DNA of 64,000 nucleotides from Dechloromonas sp. CZR5 (lineage in GTDB: Bacteria > Pseudomonadota > Gammaproteobacteria > Burkholderiales > Rhodocyclaceae). Shown here in pieces: positions 27,177 to 37,199 of the stretch (positions are counted from its first letter, which is position 1; each line of letters starts with the position of its first letter). The notes under the pieces were generated by a model that saw only the letters and a program-made list of their open reading frames with translations, searched no databases and had not been told where the DNA came from. The stretch covers positions 209,627 to 273,626 of the forward strand of contig NZ_VUYQ01000004.1 of NCBI RefSeq assembly GCF_008711155.1. The letters run 5' to 3'. A program made the translations under genes and the position numbers.

Positions 27177-27410
27177 ATGACCATGGAATTTGATCGCGAT
27201 CTCGATGTCAAGGGGCTGAACTGCCCGCTTCCCATTCTCCGTACCAAGAAGACCCTGGCTGAAATGGAAACCGGCCAGATTCTGCGCGTTCTGGCGACCG
27301 ATCCAGGCTCGCTGAAGGATTTTCCCGCCTTTGCCAAGCAGACCGGTAACGAATTGCTGGAGCAAAAGGAAGAGAACCGGGTCTTCGAGTTTTACCTGAA
27401 GCGCAAATAA
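27177..27410 (+). CDS. TusA-family sulfurtransferase (SirA-like)
   Basis: 77 residues. The motif LDVKGLNCPLPILRTKK holds the CPxP signature whose Cys carries persulfide sulfur. It could act in tRNA thiolation, molybdenum cofactor work or sulfur oxidation; given moaC and soxYZ 1.5 kb away the last two are attractive but unproven. A -10-like TAGAAT is at 27148-27153. A second ATG two codons on is an alternative start. Confidence 0.92.
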   Translation: MTMEFDRDLDVKGLNCPLPILRTKKTLAEMETGQILRVLATDPGSLKDFPAFAKQTGNELLEQKEENRVFEFYLKRK

Positions 27411-27484
27411 GCTCCGCAGTCACCGCATTTTTTGAAGACAGGCAGGCGCCGGCTGGCGAACCTGCCGCTTGGCGTTTCGAGGGG

Positions 27485-29167
27485 TTGATCGACTGCCTCG
27501 AAGTTCGCGATGCTGCATCCTTCGCTTCGGCAATGCAGCTTCTCGTTGAGCAGCCCGGTTGGGTCGTGGCAGCCGTGGCATATGAACTCGGATACCTGCT
27601 TGAGCCGCGTTCGGCCCCTCCGGGGTGGCAGCCAGGAGAGAATGTCCTTGCCCGCTTCTGGCGTTTTCGCGAACGTATTGCCTTGTCGGCGCCTGAAGCG
27701 GAGGTCTGGTTGGACGCCAACGAAGGAGGCGAGATCGCCGGTATCGGCGATCTGTCCCCAACCGTGGATGAGTCGTGCTACAAGTTGGCGGTCGAACGGA
27801 TCAAGCGCTTCATTTCCGATGGCGACTGCTATCAGGTCAATTACACCTTTCCGATCAAATTTTCCTGGTTCGGGTCGCCGTTGGCCGTATATGCGCGCTT
27901 GCGCCGATGTCAGCCGGTACGTTATGGCGGCTTTGTCGGCGGTCCGTGCGGCGGCATCGTTTCACTTTCCCCCGAATTGTTTCTGGAGCGGCATGGTGAG
28001 CGTCTACTGACACGACCGATGAAGGGCACCGCAGCGCGCAGCTTGCCGAGCGAGGTCTTGCGCGATTCAATCAAGGATCGTGCAGAAAACCTGATGATCG
28101 TCGATCTGCTGCGTAACGACCTCGGCCGTTTGGCAGAGCCGGGCAGCGTCTCGGTCGACCGTCTGTTCGGGATCGAGGACTATCCGACAGTCTGGCAGAT
28201 GGTTTCCGAGGTCTCGGCACGGATTGGCCGGGAGAATTTCGAGGCCGTCCTGCGCGCGCTCTTTCCTTGTGGATCGATTACCGGCGCACCGAAAATCCGG
28301 GCCATGCAGATCATCGGCGAACTCGAAGGCACGCCGCGCGGCCTGTATACGGGCGCCCTCGGTTTCCTGGCCCCGAACGGGGACTTTCGGCTGAATGTGG
28401 CTATCCGGACGCTGGAACTAGCCAGCGGGCATCGGGGGAGAATGGGTGTGGGTAGCGGTATCGTAGCCGATTCCTTGCCCGACGCCGAATGGCGGGAGTG
28501 CCTGCTGAAAGCTGAGTTCCTGCGCAATATCGATCCTGGCCTACGGTTGATCGAGACTTTGCGCCGCGAGAATGGTGTCTATCCGATGTGGGCGGGCCAT
28601 CTGGCGCGGCTTCGTCGCTCTGCTCAATGGTTCGGCTTTCCGCTCGATGAGCAGCGGATTTGCCGCGAACTGGGCAAGCAGCCTGCGCAGGGTGTCTGGC
28701 GCGTACGCCTGACGCTGGACAAGGCCGGCGATATCGAGATCCAGGCCATTGCACTGGCCGATGCGCCGCACTTCGTGCGATTGGCCGAACTGGCGGAGGC
28801 TCGTGTCGACAGCAGCGATCCGCTGCGCGCTTACAAGACGACGGTTCGCCCTCTGTACGATGCGGCCCTGCGGGGGCTGCCGGCCGATTCGCCAGTGTTC
28901 GATCTGATCTTCGTCAATGAGCGTGGAGAGGTTGCCGAAGGGGCGCGCAGCAATGTGTTTGTCGAGCGGGATGGCGTGCTGCTGACCCCGCCGGTGGCGT
29001 GCGGTGCGCTACCGGGCGTGCTGCGGGCCGAATTGCTGGCCAGCGGCAGGGCGCGCGAAGCCGTGCTTTATCCGGCCGATCTGGATGGCGACTTCTTTCT
29101 CGGTAATGCGCTGCGTGGGCTGATACCCGTTCGCTTGCGACAAGGCGAAAAAAACGGCCAGACTTGA
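27485..29167 (+). CDS. pabB: Aminodeoxychorismate synthase component I fused to aminodeoxychorismate lyase (PabB-PabC)
   Basis: At least 560 residues. The first two thirds are the chorismate-binding domain (PMKGTAAR, ENLMIVDLLRNDLGR, SITGAPKIRAMQIIGELE). The last about 200 residues are a class IV aminotransferase/lyase domain with VNERGEVAEGARSNVFV and CGALPGVLRAELL. Together they turn chorismate into p-aminobenzoate for folate; the glutaminase partner is not seen. The first standard start is TTG at 27485, but the frame stays open back to 27350 and its translation just upstream (AVTAFFEDRQAP then WRFEGL) looks like the true PabB N-terminus. No ATG, GTG or TTG lies in that stretch, so the real start is unresolved. 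The stop codon is inside the hairpin that ends the convergent neighbour. Confidence 0.93.
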   Translation: MIDCLEVRDAASFASAMQLLVEQPGWVVAAVAYELGYLLEPRSAPPGWQPGENVLARFWRFRERIALSAPEAEVWLDANEGGEIAGIGDLSPTVDESCYKLAVERIKRFISDGDCYQVNYTFPIKFSWFGSPLAVYARLRRCQPVRYGGFVGGPCGGIVSLSPELFLERHGERLLTRPMKGTAARSLPSEVLRDSIKDRAENLMIVDLLRNDLGRLAEPGSVSVDRLFGIEDYPTVWQMVSEVSARIGRENFEAVLRALFPCGSITGAPKIRAMQIIGELEGTPRGLYTGALGFLAPNGDFRLNVAIRTLELASGHRGRMGVGSGIVADSLPDAEWRECLLKAEFLRNIDPGLRLIETLRRENGVYPMWAGHLARLRRSAQWFGFPLDEQRICRELGKQPAQGVWRVRLTLDKAGDIEIQAIALADAPHFVRLAELAEARVDSSDPLRAYKTTVRPLYDAALRGLPADSPVFDLIFVNERGEVAEGARSNVFVERDGVLLTPPVACGALPGVLRAELLASGRAREAVLYPADLDGDFFLGNALRGLIPVRLRQGEKNGQT

Positions 29168-29178
29168 AGTCTGGCCGT
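29147..29178 (-). terminator. Rho-independent terminator of the valS-side operon, overlapping the pabBC stop
   Basis: ACGGCCAGACTT (29154-29165) pairs with AGTCTGGCCGT (29168-29178). On the minus strand the stem is followed by seven T residues, so it ends the transcript containing the gene at 29206-29688. Its left arm is the last coding part of pabBC. Confidence 0.85.
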
Positions 29179-29205
29179 CGTTCCGGTTGATCGTCCGTAT
29201 GGCGC

Positions 29206-29688
29206 TTAGTGGCGCAAGCGGCGCAGATTGAGGCCAATGACCAGGAACATGGCGGCGCCCATGCCGTAGATGAAGGCCTTGGCAACATCAACGTCCTGGA
29301 CGGCAACGAGGACCGGCGCATCCTGTTCGATCTTGTAGCGGATGCTCGTCTGGAAGTGCCAGGAGGATGCCTTCACTTCATAGACGCCATCGTTCCTGCT
29401 CCATTTGAGCCAGTTCTGTGGCTCCTCGAACTCGCCGGCTGCGTCGATCGGTTCCAGGCCGCTGATCTCTCCCTTTGCCTTCGCTGCGGCGAGTTCACCG
29501 TAGCTGATGCCGCAGGCTTCCTTTTTCTCGCCGCAGAGGGCGACCAGGCGGAAGTTCGGTTTCCACTCGGGATTGGCCTTTTCCCACGGCCAGGAGTAGA
29601 TGAACGCCACCGTGCTGGCCCCGACGGCCAGGGAGAAGATCATCAGGGTGGTGAATATTTGTGTGAAGAAGCTGCGGTTATCTTGCAT
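29206..29688 (-). CDS. Conserved-type membrane protein of unknown function
   Basis: 160 residues. A membrane helix at about 12-33 and another at about 136-152 flank a soluble, probably periplasmic segment of about 100 residues. That segment contains a Cys pair (LCGEKKEACG) and several Trp residues (WLKWSRNDGVYEVKASSWHF). I do not recognise the family. It begins 13 nt after the valS stop on the same strand and has the terminator behind it, so it is the last gene of the valS transcript. Confidence 0.75.
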   Translation of the reverse strand: MQDNRSFFTQIFTTLMIFSLAVGASTVAFIYSWPWEKANPEWKPNFRLVALCGEKKEACGISYGELAAAKAKGEISGLEPIDAAGEFEEPQNWLKWSRNDGVYEVKASSWHFQTSIRYKIEQDAPVLVAVQDVDVAKAFIYGMGAAMFLVIGLNLRRLRH

Positions 29689-29701
29689 GGACGCTCTTTA
29701 T

Positions 29702-32527
29702 TCAGCCGAGTTTGGCCAGTTGCGGTTTGAGTTTCTCCAGCGTCGCCGTGAATTCGGCAACCCGCTGTTTTTCCTGTTCGACGACGGCCACCGGGGCGCG
29801 AGCAACGAAGCCTTCGTTCGAGAGCTTGCCCTGGGCGATGGAAATCTGCTTCTCCAGCTTTTCGATTTCCTTCTTCAGGCGCTCTTTCTCGGCAGCCACG
29901 TCGATCTCGACCTTCAGCATCAGGCGCGTCTCGCCGACCACGGCGACCGGTGCCACGGCGTCGGCCGGCATGTCGTCCACGATTTGTACCTCGGAGAGCT
30001 TACCCAGAGCTTGCAGGATTGGCGCGAACTCGCGGATTTCATCGCCGCCGCCGGCGACGATCAGCGGCGTGCGCTGGGCCGGGGAAATGCCCATCTCGCC
30101 GCGCAGGTTACGGCAGGCGTAGGCCAGGGCCTTCAGACGCTCCACCTTGGCTTCGCTGGCGGTGTCGATCTTGAATTCCTCGGCGCGCGGGTAGGCGGCG
30201 AGCATGATCGAATCGTGCGTCTTGCGGCCAGCAATCGGCGCCACGGTTTGCCACAGTTCCTCGGTGATGAACGGAATCAGCGGGTGGGCGAGGCGCAGTA
30301 CGGCTTCCAGGGTGCGTACCAGCGTGCGGCGGGCGCCGCGCTGCTGGGCGTCGTTGCCAGTCTGGATCTCGACCTTGGCGATTTCCAGGTACCAGTCGCA
30401 GAACTCGTCCCAGATGAATTTATAGACGGCCTGGGCAACCAGGTCGAAACGGTAGTCGGTGAAGTGCTGTTCGATTTCCTTTTCGACGCGCTGCAGTTGG
30501 CTGACGATCCAGCGATCAGCGAAGCTGAATTCGAGCGGGGCGGATCCGCCGCAAGCCGGGCCGCCCTGCTGGTGTTCGAGGGCCAGATCGTGACCTTCGA
30601 CGTTCATCAGCACGAAGCGGGTGGCATTCCACAGCTTGTTGCAGAAATTGCGGTAGCCGTCGCAGCGGTTCAGGTCGAACTTGATGTCGCGGCCGGGCGA
30701 GGCGAGCGACGCGAAGGTGAAGCGCAGCGCGTCGGTGCCGAAGGCCGGGATGCCCTCCGGGAATTCCTTCTTGGTCTTCTTGGCGATGCTCTCGGCCTGT
30801 TTCGGGTTCATCAGGCCGAAGGTGCGCTTCTCGACCAGCGCGTCGATGCCGATGCCGTCGATCAGGTCGATCGGATCAAGCACGTTGCCCTTGGACTTGG
30901 ACATTTTCTGGCCTTCGCCGTCGCGGATCAGGCCATGCACGTAAACATGCTTGAACGGGATCTTGCCGGTGATGTGCTTGGTCATCATGACCATGCGGGC
31001 GACCCAGAAGAAGATGATGTCGAAGCCGGTGACCAGCACGGACGACGGCAGATACTGTTGCAGCACCTGGTTGGCCGCGTCGGTCGCTTCATCGCCGGTC
31101 CAGTCCAGCGTCGAGAACGGCCACAGGGCGGACGAATACCAGGTATCGAGCACGTCTTCATCGCGCGTCAGCTGGCCGGCGTAACCGGCCTTGTCGGCCT
31201 GCTTGCGGGCTTCTTCCTCGTTCTGGGCGACGAACACCTCGCCATTGACCCCGTACCAGGCCGGAATCTGATGGCCCCACCACAGCTGGCGGGAGATACA
31301 CCAGTCCTGAATGTTGTTCAGCCATTGGTTGTAGGTATTGACCCAGTTTTCCGGATAGAACTTGATCTCGCCGGAATGGACGACGTCCAGTGCCTGCTCG
31401 GTGATCGACTTGCCGTCGGCACCCGGCTTGGACATGGCAACGAACCACTGGTCGGTCAGCATCGGCTCGATGACGACGCCGGTACGGTCACCGCGCGGCA
31501 CTTTCAGCTTGTGCTTGTCGGTCTTTTCCAGGATGCCGAGCGTTTCCAGATCGGCAACGACGGCCTTGCGGGCGTCGAAGCGGTCGAGGCCGCGGTATTT
31601 CTCCGGGGCGGCGTCGTTGATCTTGGCGTCCAGCGTCAGGATCGAGATCATCGGCAGGCCGTGGCGCTGGCCGACGGCGTAGTCGTTGAAGTCGTGCGCC
31701 GGCGTGACCTTGACGCAGCCGGTGCCGAATTCGAGATCGACGTAGGAGTCGGCGATGATCGGGATTTCACGCTCGGTCAGCGGCAGCTTCACCATCTTGC
31801 CGATCATGTGCTTGTAGCGCTCGTCCTCCGGGTGAACCATCACGGCGGTGTCGCCGAGCATGGTTTCCGGACGGGTGGTGGCGACTACCAGGCTACCCGA
31901 GCCGTCGGCCAGCGGGTAGCGGATGTGCCACATGAAGCCGTCTTCTTCCTCCTGCACGACTTCGAGGTCGGAGACGGCGGTGTGCAGCTTCGGGTCCCAG
32001 TTCACCAGGCGCTTGCCGCGGTAGATCAGGCCTTCGTTGTAGAGGCGGACGAAAGTTTCGGTGACAACCTTGTTGAGGCCGGCATCCATCGTGAAACGCT
32101 CGCGCGTCCAGTCCGGGCTGGTGCCCATGCGGCGCATCTGTTGGGTGATGGTGTTGCCCGAGTATTCCTTCCATTCCCAGACTTTTTCCAGGAACTTCTC
32201 GCGGCCGAGGTCGTGGCGCGAAATGCCCTGGGCGTCCAGCTGGCGCTCGACGACGATCTGCGTGGCGATGCCGGCGTGGTCGGTGCCCGGCTGCCACAGC
32301 GTGTTGTGACCGCGCATCCGGTAGTAGCGGGTCAGCGCGTCCATGATCGTCTGGTTGAAGCCATGGCCCATGTGCAGCGTGCCGGTGACGTTGGGCGGCG
32401 GCAGCAGGATGCAGAAATTGTCTTGCTTGTCGCCGTCTACACCGGCAGCGAAATAATTCTGACCTTCCCAGGCGGGGTACCAGCGGCGTTCGATGTCGAC
32501 GGGTTCAAAGGCTTTGGCGAGTTCCAT
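29702..32527 (-). CDS. valS: Valyl-tRNA synthetase
   Basis: 941 residues from ATG at 32527, preceded by GAGAAG. It is a class I synthetase with the HIGH-type motif in [12 protein letters not shown] and KMSKS in [11 protein letters not shown], an editing domain between them, and the C-terminal coiled-coil tRNA-binding arm ([17 protein letters not shown]). A TTG start at 32557 is possible but sits on a TATAAT box (minus strand 32562-32557) that probably serves as the gene's own -10. The neighbours (hypothetical, holC, pepA upstream) form a common betaproteobacterial order. Confidence 0.97.
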   Translation of the reverse strand: MELAKAFEPVDIERRWYPAWEGQNYFAAGVDGDKQDNFCILLPPPNVTGTLHMGHGFNQTIMDALTRYYRMRGHNTLWQPGTDHAGIATQIVVERQLDAQGISRHDLGREKFLEKVWEWKEYSGNTITQQMRRMGTSPDWTRERFTMDAGLNKVVTETFVRLYNEGLIYRGKRLVNWDPKLHTAVSDLEVVQEEEDGFMWHIRYPLADGSGSLVVATTRPETMLGDTAVMVHPEDERYKHMIGKMVKLPLTEREIPIIADSYVDLEFGTGCVKVTPAHDFNDYAVGQRHGLPMISILTLDAKINDAAPEKYRGLDRFDARKAVVADLETLGILEKTDKHKLKVPRGDRTGVVIEPMLTDQWFVAMSKPGADGKSITEQALDVVHSGEIKFYPENWVNTYNQWLNNIQDWCISRQLWWGHQIPAWYGVNGEVFVAQNEEEARKQADKAGYAGQLTRDEDVLDTWYSSALWPFSTLDWTGDEATDAANQVLQQYLPSSVLVTGFDIIFFWVARMVMMTKHITGKIPFKHVYVHGLIRDGEGQKMSKSKGNVLDPIDLIDGIGIDALVEKRTFGLMNPKQAESIAKKTKKEFPEGIPAFGTDALRFTFASLASPGRDIKFDLNRCDGYRNFCNKLWNATRFVLMNVEGHDLALEHQQGGPACGGSAPLEFSFADRWIVSQLQRVEKEIEQHFTDYRFDLVAQAVYKFIWDEFCDWYLEIAKVEIQTGNDAQQRGARRTLVRTLEAVLRLAHPLIPFITEELWQTVAPIAGRKTHDSIMLAAYPRAEEFKIDTASEAKVERLKALAYACRNLRGEMGISPAQRTPLIVAGGGDEIREFAPILQALGKLSEVQIVDDMPADAVAPVAVVGETRLMLKVEIDVAAEKERLKKEIEKLEKQISIAQGKLSNEGFVARAPVAVVEQEKQRVAEFTATLEKLKPQLAKLG

Positions 32528-32603
32528 GGACTTCTCGGAAAAGGGGGAAACCCGCAATTATACCGGAGCGCCGCTCCGGCTTCGGCGTGATCTCAGCCTC
32601 GTC

Positions 32604-33035
32604 TCAGTCGCGGTGCGGGGCTGCAGCAATCATGGCCTGCTCTGCCAGAAAGTCACGCAAAGTCGATTCGATGATGCGGGGCAGTTCGGTGGCCAGGCGT
32701 TGTTCGACGCGACGTGCCAGTTCGCAAGCTAGTTGCTCGTGTAGATCGGCATTGATCGGGGTACGAGTGGGCGTGGTTTCTTGCTGCGAAGCCGCCGTTT
32801 CGTGTGAATGGAGGACGGGGGGCTGGGCGACAATGGCGTAGTCGTCGTCAGGCAGCGGCAGTGCGCTCGGGAGGGGGGACTCCTCTATCGTAGAACTGGC
32901 CTCGTCAACGAGTACGGGAATGTCATCTTCGTCGTCGATTGCATCGGTCAAAGTCGGTACATCGTCGAATTCGGTCTCCGCCTGGCGCTTGCGGTGCATC
33001 AGGGCGTCGGCGCGGGCGAGGATGGGGCTGGGCAC
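32604..33035 (-). CDS. Acidic low-complexity protein between holC and valS
   Basis: 143 residues. The N-terminal two thirds are acidic and probably disordered (TEFDDVPTLTDAIDDEDDIPVL). The C-terminal part looks like one amphipathic helical stretch (LACELARRVEQRLATELPRII). No known domain is recognised. It sits 9 nt after holC and likely shares its transcript; similarly placed small proteins occur in related bacteria. Function unknown. Confidence 0.75.
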   Translation of the reverse strand: MPSPILARADALMHRKRQAETEFDDVPTLTDAIDDEDDIPVLVDEASSTIEESPLPSALPLPDDDYAIVAQPPVLHSHETAASQQETTPTRTPINADLHEQLACELARRVEQRLATELPRIIESTLRDFLAEQAMIAAAPHRD

Positions 33036-33044
33036 GGGAATCCT

Positions 33045-33467
33045 TTAGCGACCGCTGAGATCGAAGTAGCGGACTTCGTAGCCGCGATCCTTGTAGAACT
33101 TGACTCGATCGCGCGCGGCGCTGCGGTCGTCTTCGTCCTGTCCGACCACTTCGATCAGGCTTTCGAAGCGCGAAAAACCCGGCGGAATATCCCGGCTCAG
33201 GTTCATCAGACGTTCATCCTGCGAGATGGTGTCGAGCTTGTCGGTGATCAGGATCGGCGTTTCAGCGGCCAGCGGCGAATCGGCACGGCAGTGCGGCACG
33301 AAGCTGAGGGCCGAATGGGTCCATAGCATCCGGTCGATGCTGCCGGCGACTTCCGGTTCGGTTGCGTACACCAGCATCGGTTTTTTCTTGGCGTAGGCGC
33401 CGCTCAGCAAGGCGCAGGCGGCGGCGATCCGGTCGCTGGCGCCGTGATAGAAGAAGACTTGGGTCAA
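33045..33467 (-). CDS. holC: DNA polymerase III chi subunit
   Basis: 140 residues, starting with TTG at 33467 that overlaps the pepA stop (TTGA). Chi family pattern: TQVFFYHGASDRIAAACALL at the start, ALSFVPHC in the middle and RVKFYKDRGYEVRYFDLSGR at the end. Chi links the clamp loader to single-strand binding protein. The non-ATG start and overlap suggest translation coupled to pepA. A much longer open frame in the same phase runs through pepA and is not coding. Confidence 0.93.
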   Translation of the reverse strand: MTQVFFYHGASDRIAAACALLSGAYAKKKPMLVYATEPEVAGSIDRMLWTHSALSFVPHCRADSPLAAETPILITDKLDTISQDERLMNLSRDIPPGFSRFESLIEVVGQDEDDRSAARDRVKFYKDRGYEVRYFDLSGR

Positions 33468-34960
33468 TTGAGCTTGCCCGCGCGTTGCAGGAGGTAATGC
33501 GTCAACAGGGGAACCGGCCGTCCGGTGGCCCCCTTGTCGGCACCCGATTTCCAGGCGGTGCCGGCAATGTCGAGGTGAGCCCAGTCGAATTTCTTGGTGA
33601 AGCGCGACAGGAAGCAGGCGGCTGAAATGGCACCGCCGTATCGCCCGCCGATATTCGCCATGTCGGCGAAGGGACTCTTCAATAATTCCTGGTAGTCGTC
33701 CCACAGTGGCATGTGCCAGGCGCGGTCGTTGGCCTCCTCGCCCGCATCCTGCAGGTCGCGTGCAAGGCCATCCTTGTTGGCGAACAGACCGGTGGCGATG
33801 TTGCCCAAGGCAACGACGCAGGCGCCGGTCAGTGTGGCGACATCGATCAGGGTGTCTGGGTCGAAGCGTTCGGCGTAGGTCAGCGCGTCGCACAGGATCA
33901 GGCGGCCTTCGGCGTCGGTGTTCAGGATTTCGATGGTCTGGCCGGACATCGAGGTGACGATGTCCCCGGGACGGGTCGCGTTGCCCCCGGGCATGTTTTC
34001 GGTGGCCGGAACGATGACGGTCAGGTTGATCGGCAGGGCCATGCGGGCAATGGCTTGCATGGTGCCCAGGACGCTGGCGGCACCGCACATGTCGTATTTC
34101 ATCTCGTCCATTTCGGCACCCGGTTTCAGCGAAATGCCGCCGGTGTCGAAAGTGACGCCCTTGCCGACCAGTATGATGGGCTTTTCGCTGGTTTTTGCCC
34201 CCTTGTAACTGAGCACGATCAGCTTCGGCGGTTGGTGCGAACCCCGTGCGACGGCAAGCAGCGAGTGCATGCCGAGCTTTTCCATGTCGTCGCGCTCAAG
34301 GACTTCGCAGTCGAGCTTGAATGCTTTGGCCATGGTCTTCGCCTGTTCGGCCAGATAGCTCGGGTGGCAAACATTGGGCGGCAGGTTGCCGAGCGTCTTG
34401 GCCAGTGCCATGCCTTCGGCAATGGCTTGACCCTGATGCATGCCCTCTTCGGCGGGGGCCAGTTCGTTACGACGTTCGACGCTGATCGTCAGCTTGCGCA
34501 ACGGGCGGCGAATTTCTTCCTTCTTGCTCTTGAATTGATCGAACCTGTAGGTGGCATCCAGCGCTGCAATGACTGTCTGGCGGACGCGCCAGGTGATGCT
34601 GCGCTTCCGGACCTGGAGTTCGGTCAGGAAAAGTGTGGCGTCGAAGGCGCCGGTTTCGTTGAGTACCTTGACGGCGGTACGGATGGCGTTGGCGAATTCC
34701 TTTTCGCGGAATTCCTTTTCCTTGCCCAAGCCAACCAGCAGGATGCGGTCGCAAAGCGTGGAGGGCACGTTGTGTAGCAGCAGTGTGCTGCCTGCCTTGC
34801 CTTCCATGTCGCCACGGCGCACGATGTCGGCAATGTAGCCGCCGGACGCGTTGTCGAGCAATTCTGCCGGGAGGGTCAGTTTCCTCGATTCGAAAACGCC
34901 GACGACCACGCAGGCGCTGCGCTGTTTTTCCGGGCTTCCGCTTTTTATGCTAAATTCCAC
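33464..34960 (-). CDS. pepA: Leucyl (cytosol) aminopeptidase PepA
   Basis: 498 residues, the usual size. M17 metal and catalytic signature NTDAEGRLILCDALTYA is present, with VGKGVTFDTGGISLKPG upstream. It is a hexameric two-metal aminopeptidase in the cytosol; in some bacteria PepA is also a DNA-binding protein. It faces the lptFG genes across a 71-bp divergent region. Confidence 0.97.
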   Translation of the reverse strand: MEFSIKSGSPEKQRSACVVVGVFESRKLTLPAELLDNASGGYIADIVRRGDMEGKAGSTLLLHNVPSTLCDRILLVGLGKEKEFREKEFANAIRTAVKVLNETGAFDATLFLTELQVRKRSITWRVRQTVIAALDATYRFDQFKSKKEEIRRPLRKLTISVERRNELAPAEEGMHQGQAIAEGMALAKTLGNLPPNVCHPSYLAEQAKTMAKAFKLDCEVLERDDMEKLGMHSLLAVARGSHQPPKLIVLSYKGAKTSEKPIILVGKGVTFDTGGISLKPGAEMDEMKYDMCGAASVLGTMQAIARMALPINLTVIVPATENMPGGNATRPGDIVTSMSGQTIEILNTDAEGRLILCDALTYAERFDPDTLIDVATLTGACVVALGNIATGLFANKDGLARDLQDAGEEANDRAWHMPLWDDYQELLKSPFADMANIGGRYGGAISAACFLSRFTKKFDWAHLDIAGTAWKSGADKGATGRPVPLLTHYLLQRAGKLN

Positions 34961-34998
34961 AAGCTGCTCCTGATCAAGGAAATATCAGTATTCGAGGG

Positions 34999-35028
34999 AT
35001 TATCCTCGCATTTTTTCGGTTTCGTCAA
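34999..35028 (-). promoter_or_regulatory. Predicted pepA promoter
   Basis: Minus strand TTGACG (35028-35023), 18 nt, GATAAT (35004-34999). Five of six positions match in each box. It lies within the 71-bp space shared with the divergent lptF start at 35032. Confidence 0.6.
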
Positions 35029-35031
35029 AGC

Positions 35032-36114
35032 ATGATATTCGAGCGCGCCGCTCGGCGCGAATTTGCCCAGGCAGCTGCCGGCATCAGCGTTGCGCTGCTG
35101 GCCATTCTGACCTCGACCCATTTGATTCGTTTGCTCAAGGAAGCAGCGGGCGGCCGCATTGCGCCGGAAGCGGTGGCGTCCTTGCTGGGGTTTTCGGCGC
35201 TCAATTTCATGCCTGTTTTGCTGTCATTGACGCTTTTTGTGTCCATTTTGCTCAGTTTGTCCCGTGTTTATCGGGATTCCGAAATGGTGGTCTGGTTTTC
35301 TGCGGGTTTGCCGCTGACTGGCTGGATTTCGCCCGTTTTGCGTTTTGCCCTGCCGATCATTCTTGCAATTGCCGCCGTTTCCGGTTTTCTTGCGCCTTGG
35401 GCCAATTCCAGTTCGGCCGAGTATCGTGAGCGCCTTTCTGCGCGTAGCGAACTCTCTCAGGTGTCGCCCGGCGCTTTCCGGGAAGTCAAGAAAGGACAGC
35501 GGGTATTCTTCGTGGAAGGTGTGGGTGAGGACGGCAGCAATGTCGGTAACGTCTTCGTCGCCTCCTATCAGGAAGGCAGGTTCGGCGTAGTCGTGTCCGA
35601 TTCGGGCTTTCAGGAAACGGCCGGCAACGGCGACCGTTTTGTCGTCTTGGAGCACGGACGGCGTTACGAGGTGGAGCCGGGTAGTCCGGCTTTCAAGGTC
35701 ATGGAGTTCGAACGCTACCGGGCGCGGGTCGAGGATGGCGAACCGGCTTCCTCCTCGCTGTCACCAAAGGGTATGCCAATTACCGAGTTGATTCTCGAGG
35801 ACAGCAACGTCGCTCGTGGCGAACTGCTGTGGCGGATCGGCTTGCCGGTTTCGGCCCTGATCCTGTGCCTTCTGGCCATTCCGCTTTCCTATGTGAATCC
35901 GCGGGCCGGGCGCTCGGCCAACATGTTGATCGCGATCCTGATCTACGCCATCTACAATAATCTGCTCTCGGTGAGCCAGGCTTGGGTGGCGCAAGGCAAG
36001 CTGTCCTTCTGGGTGGGCGTCTGGGCGGCCCATGCCGTGATGCTTTTGCCGCTGGTGGCGCTGTTCTACAAACGGATCGTCGTGCGCATGCCGTGGCAGC
36101 GCTGGGGGCATTGA
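35032..36114 (+). CDS. lptF: LPS export permease LptF
   Basis: 360 residues. The N-terminal pattern MIFERAARREFAQAAAG and the later RIGLPVSALILCLLAIPLSYVNPRAGRS are LptF/YjgP signatures. It has six membrane helices split by a large periplasmic beta-jellyroll (about 125-260). With LptG and the LptB ATPase it extracts lipopolysaccharide from the inner membrane. The stop overlaps the lptG start by one base. Confidence 0.96.
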   Translation: MIFERAARREFAQAAAGISVALLAILTSTHLIRLLKEAAGGRIAPEAVASLLGFSALNFMPVLLSLTLFVSILLSLSRVYRDSEMVVWFSAGLPLTGWISPVLRFALPIILAIAAVSGFLAPWANSSSAEYRERLSARSELSQVSPGAFREVKKGQRVFFVEGVGEDGSNVGNVFVASYQEGRFGVVVSDSGFQETAGNGDRFVVLEHGRRYEVEPGSPAFKVMEFERYRARVEDGEPASSSLSPKGMPITELILEDSNVARGELLWRIGLPVSALILCLLAIPLSYVNPRAGRSANMLIAILIYAIYNNLLSVSQAWVAQGKLSFWVGVWAAHAVMLLPLVALFYKRIVVRMPWQRWGH

Positions 36115-37199
36115 TGTTTCGTCTCAATCTCTACCAGCGCTATCTGATTCGCGAGACATTTGCGTCGGTCTTTCTGGTACTCGCCGCTTTTCTGGCGTTA
36201 TTTGCTTTCTTTAACTTCATTGACGAACTGCGTAGTGTCGGCAAGGTCGGGTACACGGTGTTTCATGCTGCCTTGTTCGTTGCTTTGGGCATGCCCGGCC
36301 TGATTTACGAGTTGATTCCCATTGCGACGTTGATTGGGGCGCTGTATGCCTTATCGACGCTGGCTCGCCATTCGGAAATTACCGTTCTGCGGGCCTCCGG
36401 GCTGGCCACGGGCGATTTGCTGAAAACCCTTTTCAGGGCGGCCTTGCTGCTGGCGTTGCTGACTTTTGTGGTGGGTGAAGCCCTGGTCCCCTTCAGCGAG
36501 CGGCTGGGACGGGAAATCAGGGCCAAGGCCATGAGCACAGTGATCGCCCAGAGCGGCTTTGATAGCGGTTTGTGGGTCAAGGATGGACGTAGTTTCATCA
36601 ACATTCGCAGCGCTATGCCAGATGCTCCACTGCAAGGCATCCGCATCTACAAATTCAGCCAGGAAAACCAGCTCGAATCGGTGACGGATGCTCGTCAGGC
36701 GGATTTTCAGCTGCCGGATCGATGGATTTTGCAGGATGTTGTCAGAACAGTTCTGGAAGGGGATCTGGCGCGGGTTGAGAAGAGTCCTGACGGCGAGTGG
36801 CACTCCAATGTCACGCCGAATCTGTTGGCAGCGTTGATGGTCTCTCCTGAACGCATGTCGCTGATCGGGCTGTTGAATTACACCCGACATCTCAGCGATA
36901 ACAAGCAAAAAACGGAGCGTTACCAGATCGCGCTCTGGAAAAAATTGCTCTATCCGCTGGCTGCTCTGGTCATGGTGGCACTTGCGCTGCCGTTCGGGTA
37001 CTCACACAACCGGGTGGGCGGGGTCAGCCTGAAGATATTTGCCGGCGTCATGCTCGGTATTCTCTTCTATGCCTTGAACGGCCTGTCGTCCAATTTGGGG
37101 GCGATCAATTCGTGGTCGCCGTTGTTCAGTGCGATGGCGCCGTCGGCCCTGTTTCTGCTCGTTGCGATGGGTATGCTGTGGTGGGTGGAGCGTCGCTGA
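36114..37199 (+). CDS. lptG: LPS export permease LptG
   Basis: 361 residues from ATG at 36114 (TGATG overlap with lptF). Opening FRLNLYQRYLIRETFASVFLVL and closing WSPLFSAMAPSALFLLVAMGML are LptG-type, with two groups of three membrane helices and a periplasmic domain between them. It is the partner of LptF in the LptB2FG transporter. LptB is not in the window. Confidence 0.96.
   Translation: MFRLNLYQRYLIRETFASVFLVLAAFLALFAFFNFIDELRSVGKVGYTVFHAALFVALGMPGLIYELIPIATLIGALYALSTLARHSEITVLRASGLATGDLLKTLFRAALLLALLTFVVGEALVPFSERLGREIRAKAMSTVIAQSGFDSGLWVKDGRSFINIRSAMPDAPLQGIRIYKFSQENQLESVTDARQADFQLPDRWILQDVVRTVLEGDLARVEKSPDGEWHSNVTPNLLAALMVSPERMSLIGLLNYTRHLSDNKQKTERYQIALWKKLLYPLAALVMVALALPFGYSHNRVGGVSLKIFAGVMLGILFYALNGLSSNLGAINSWSPLFSAMAPSALFLLVAMGMLWWVERR

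Noticed and set aside
29600..32590. 996-codon plus-strand open frame
   Set aside because: Exact antisense of valS, whose HIGH and KMSKS motifs are unmistakable; long antisense frames are expected at this GC content.
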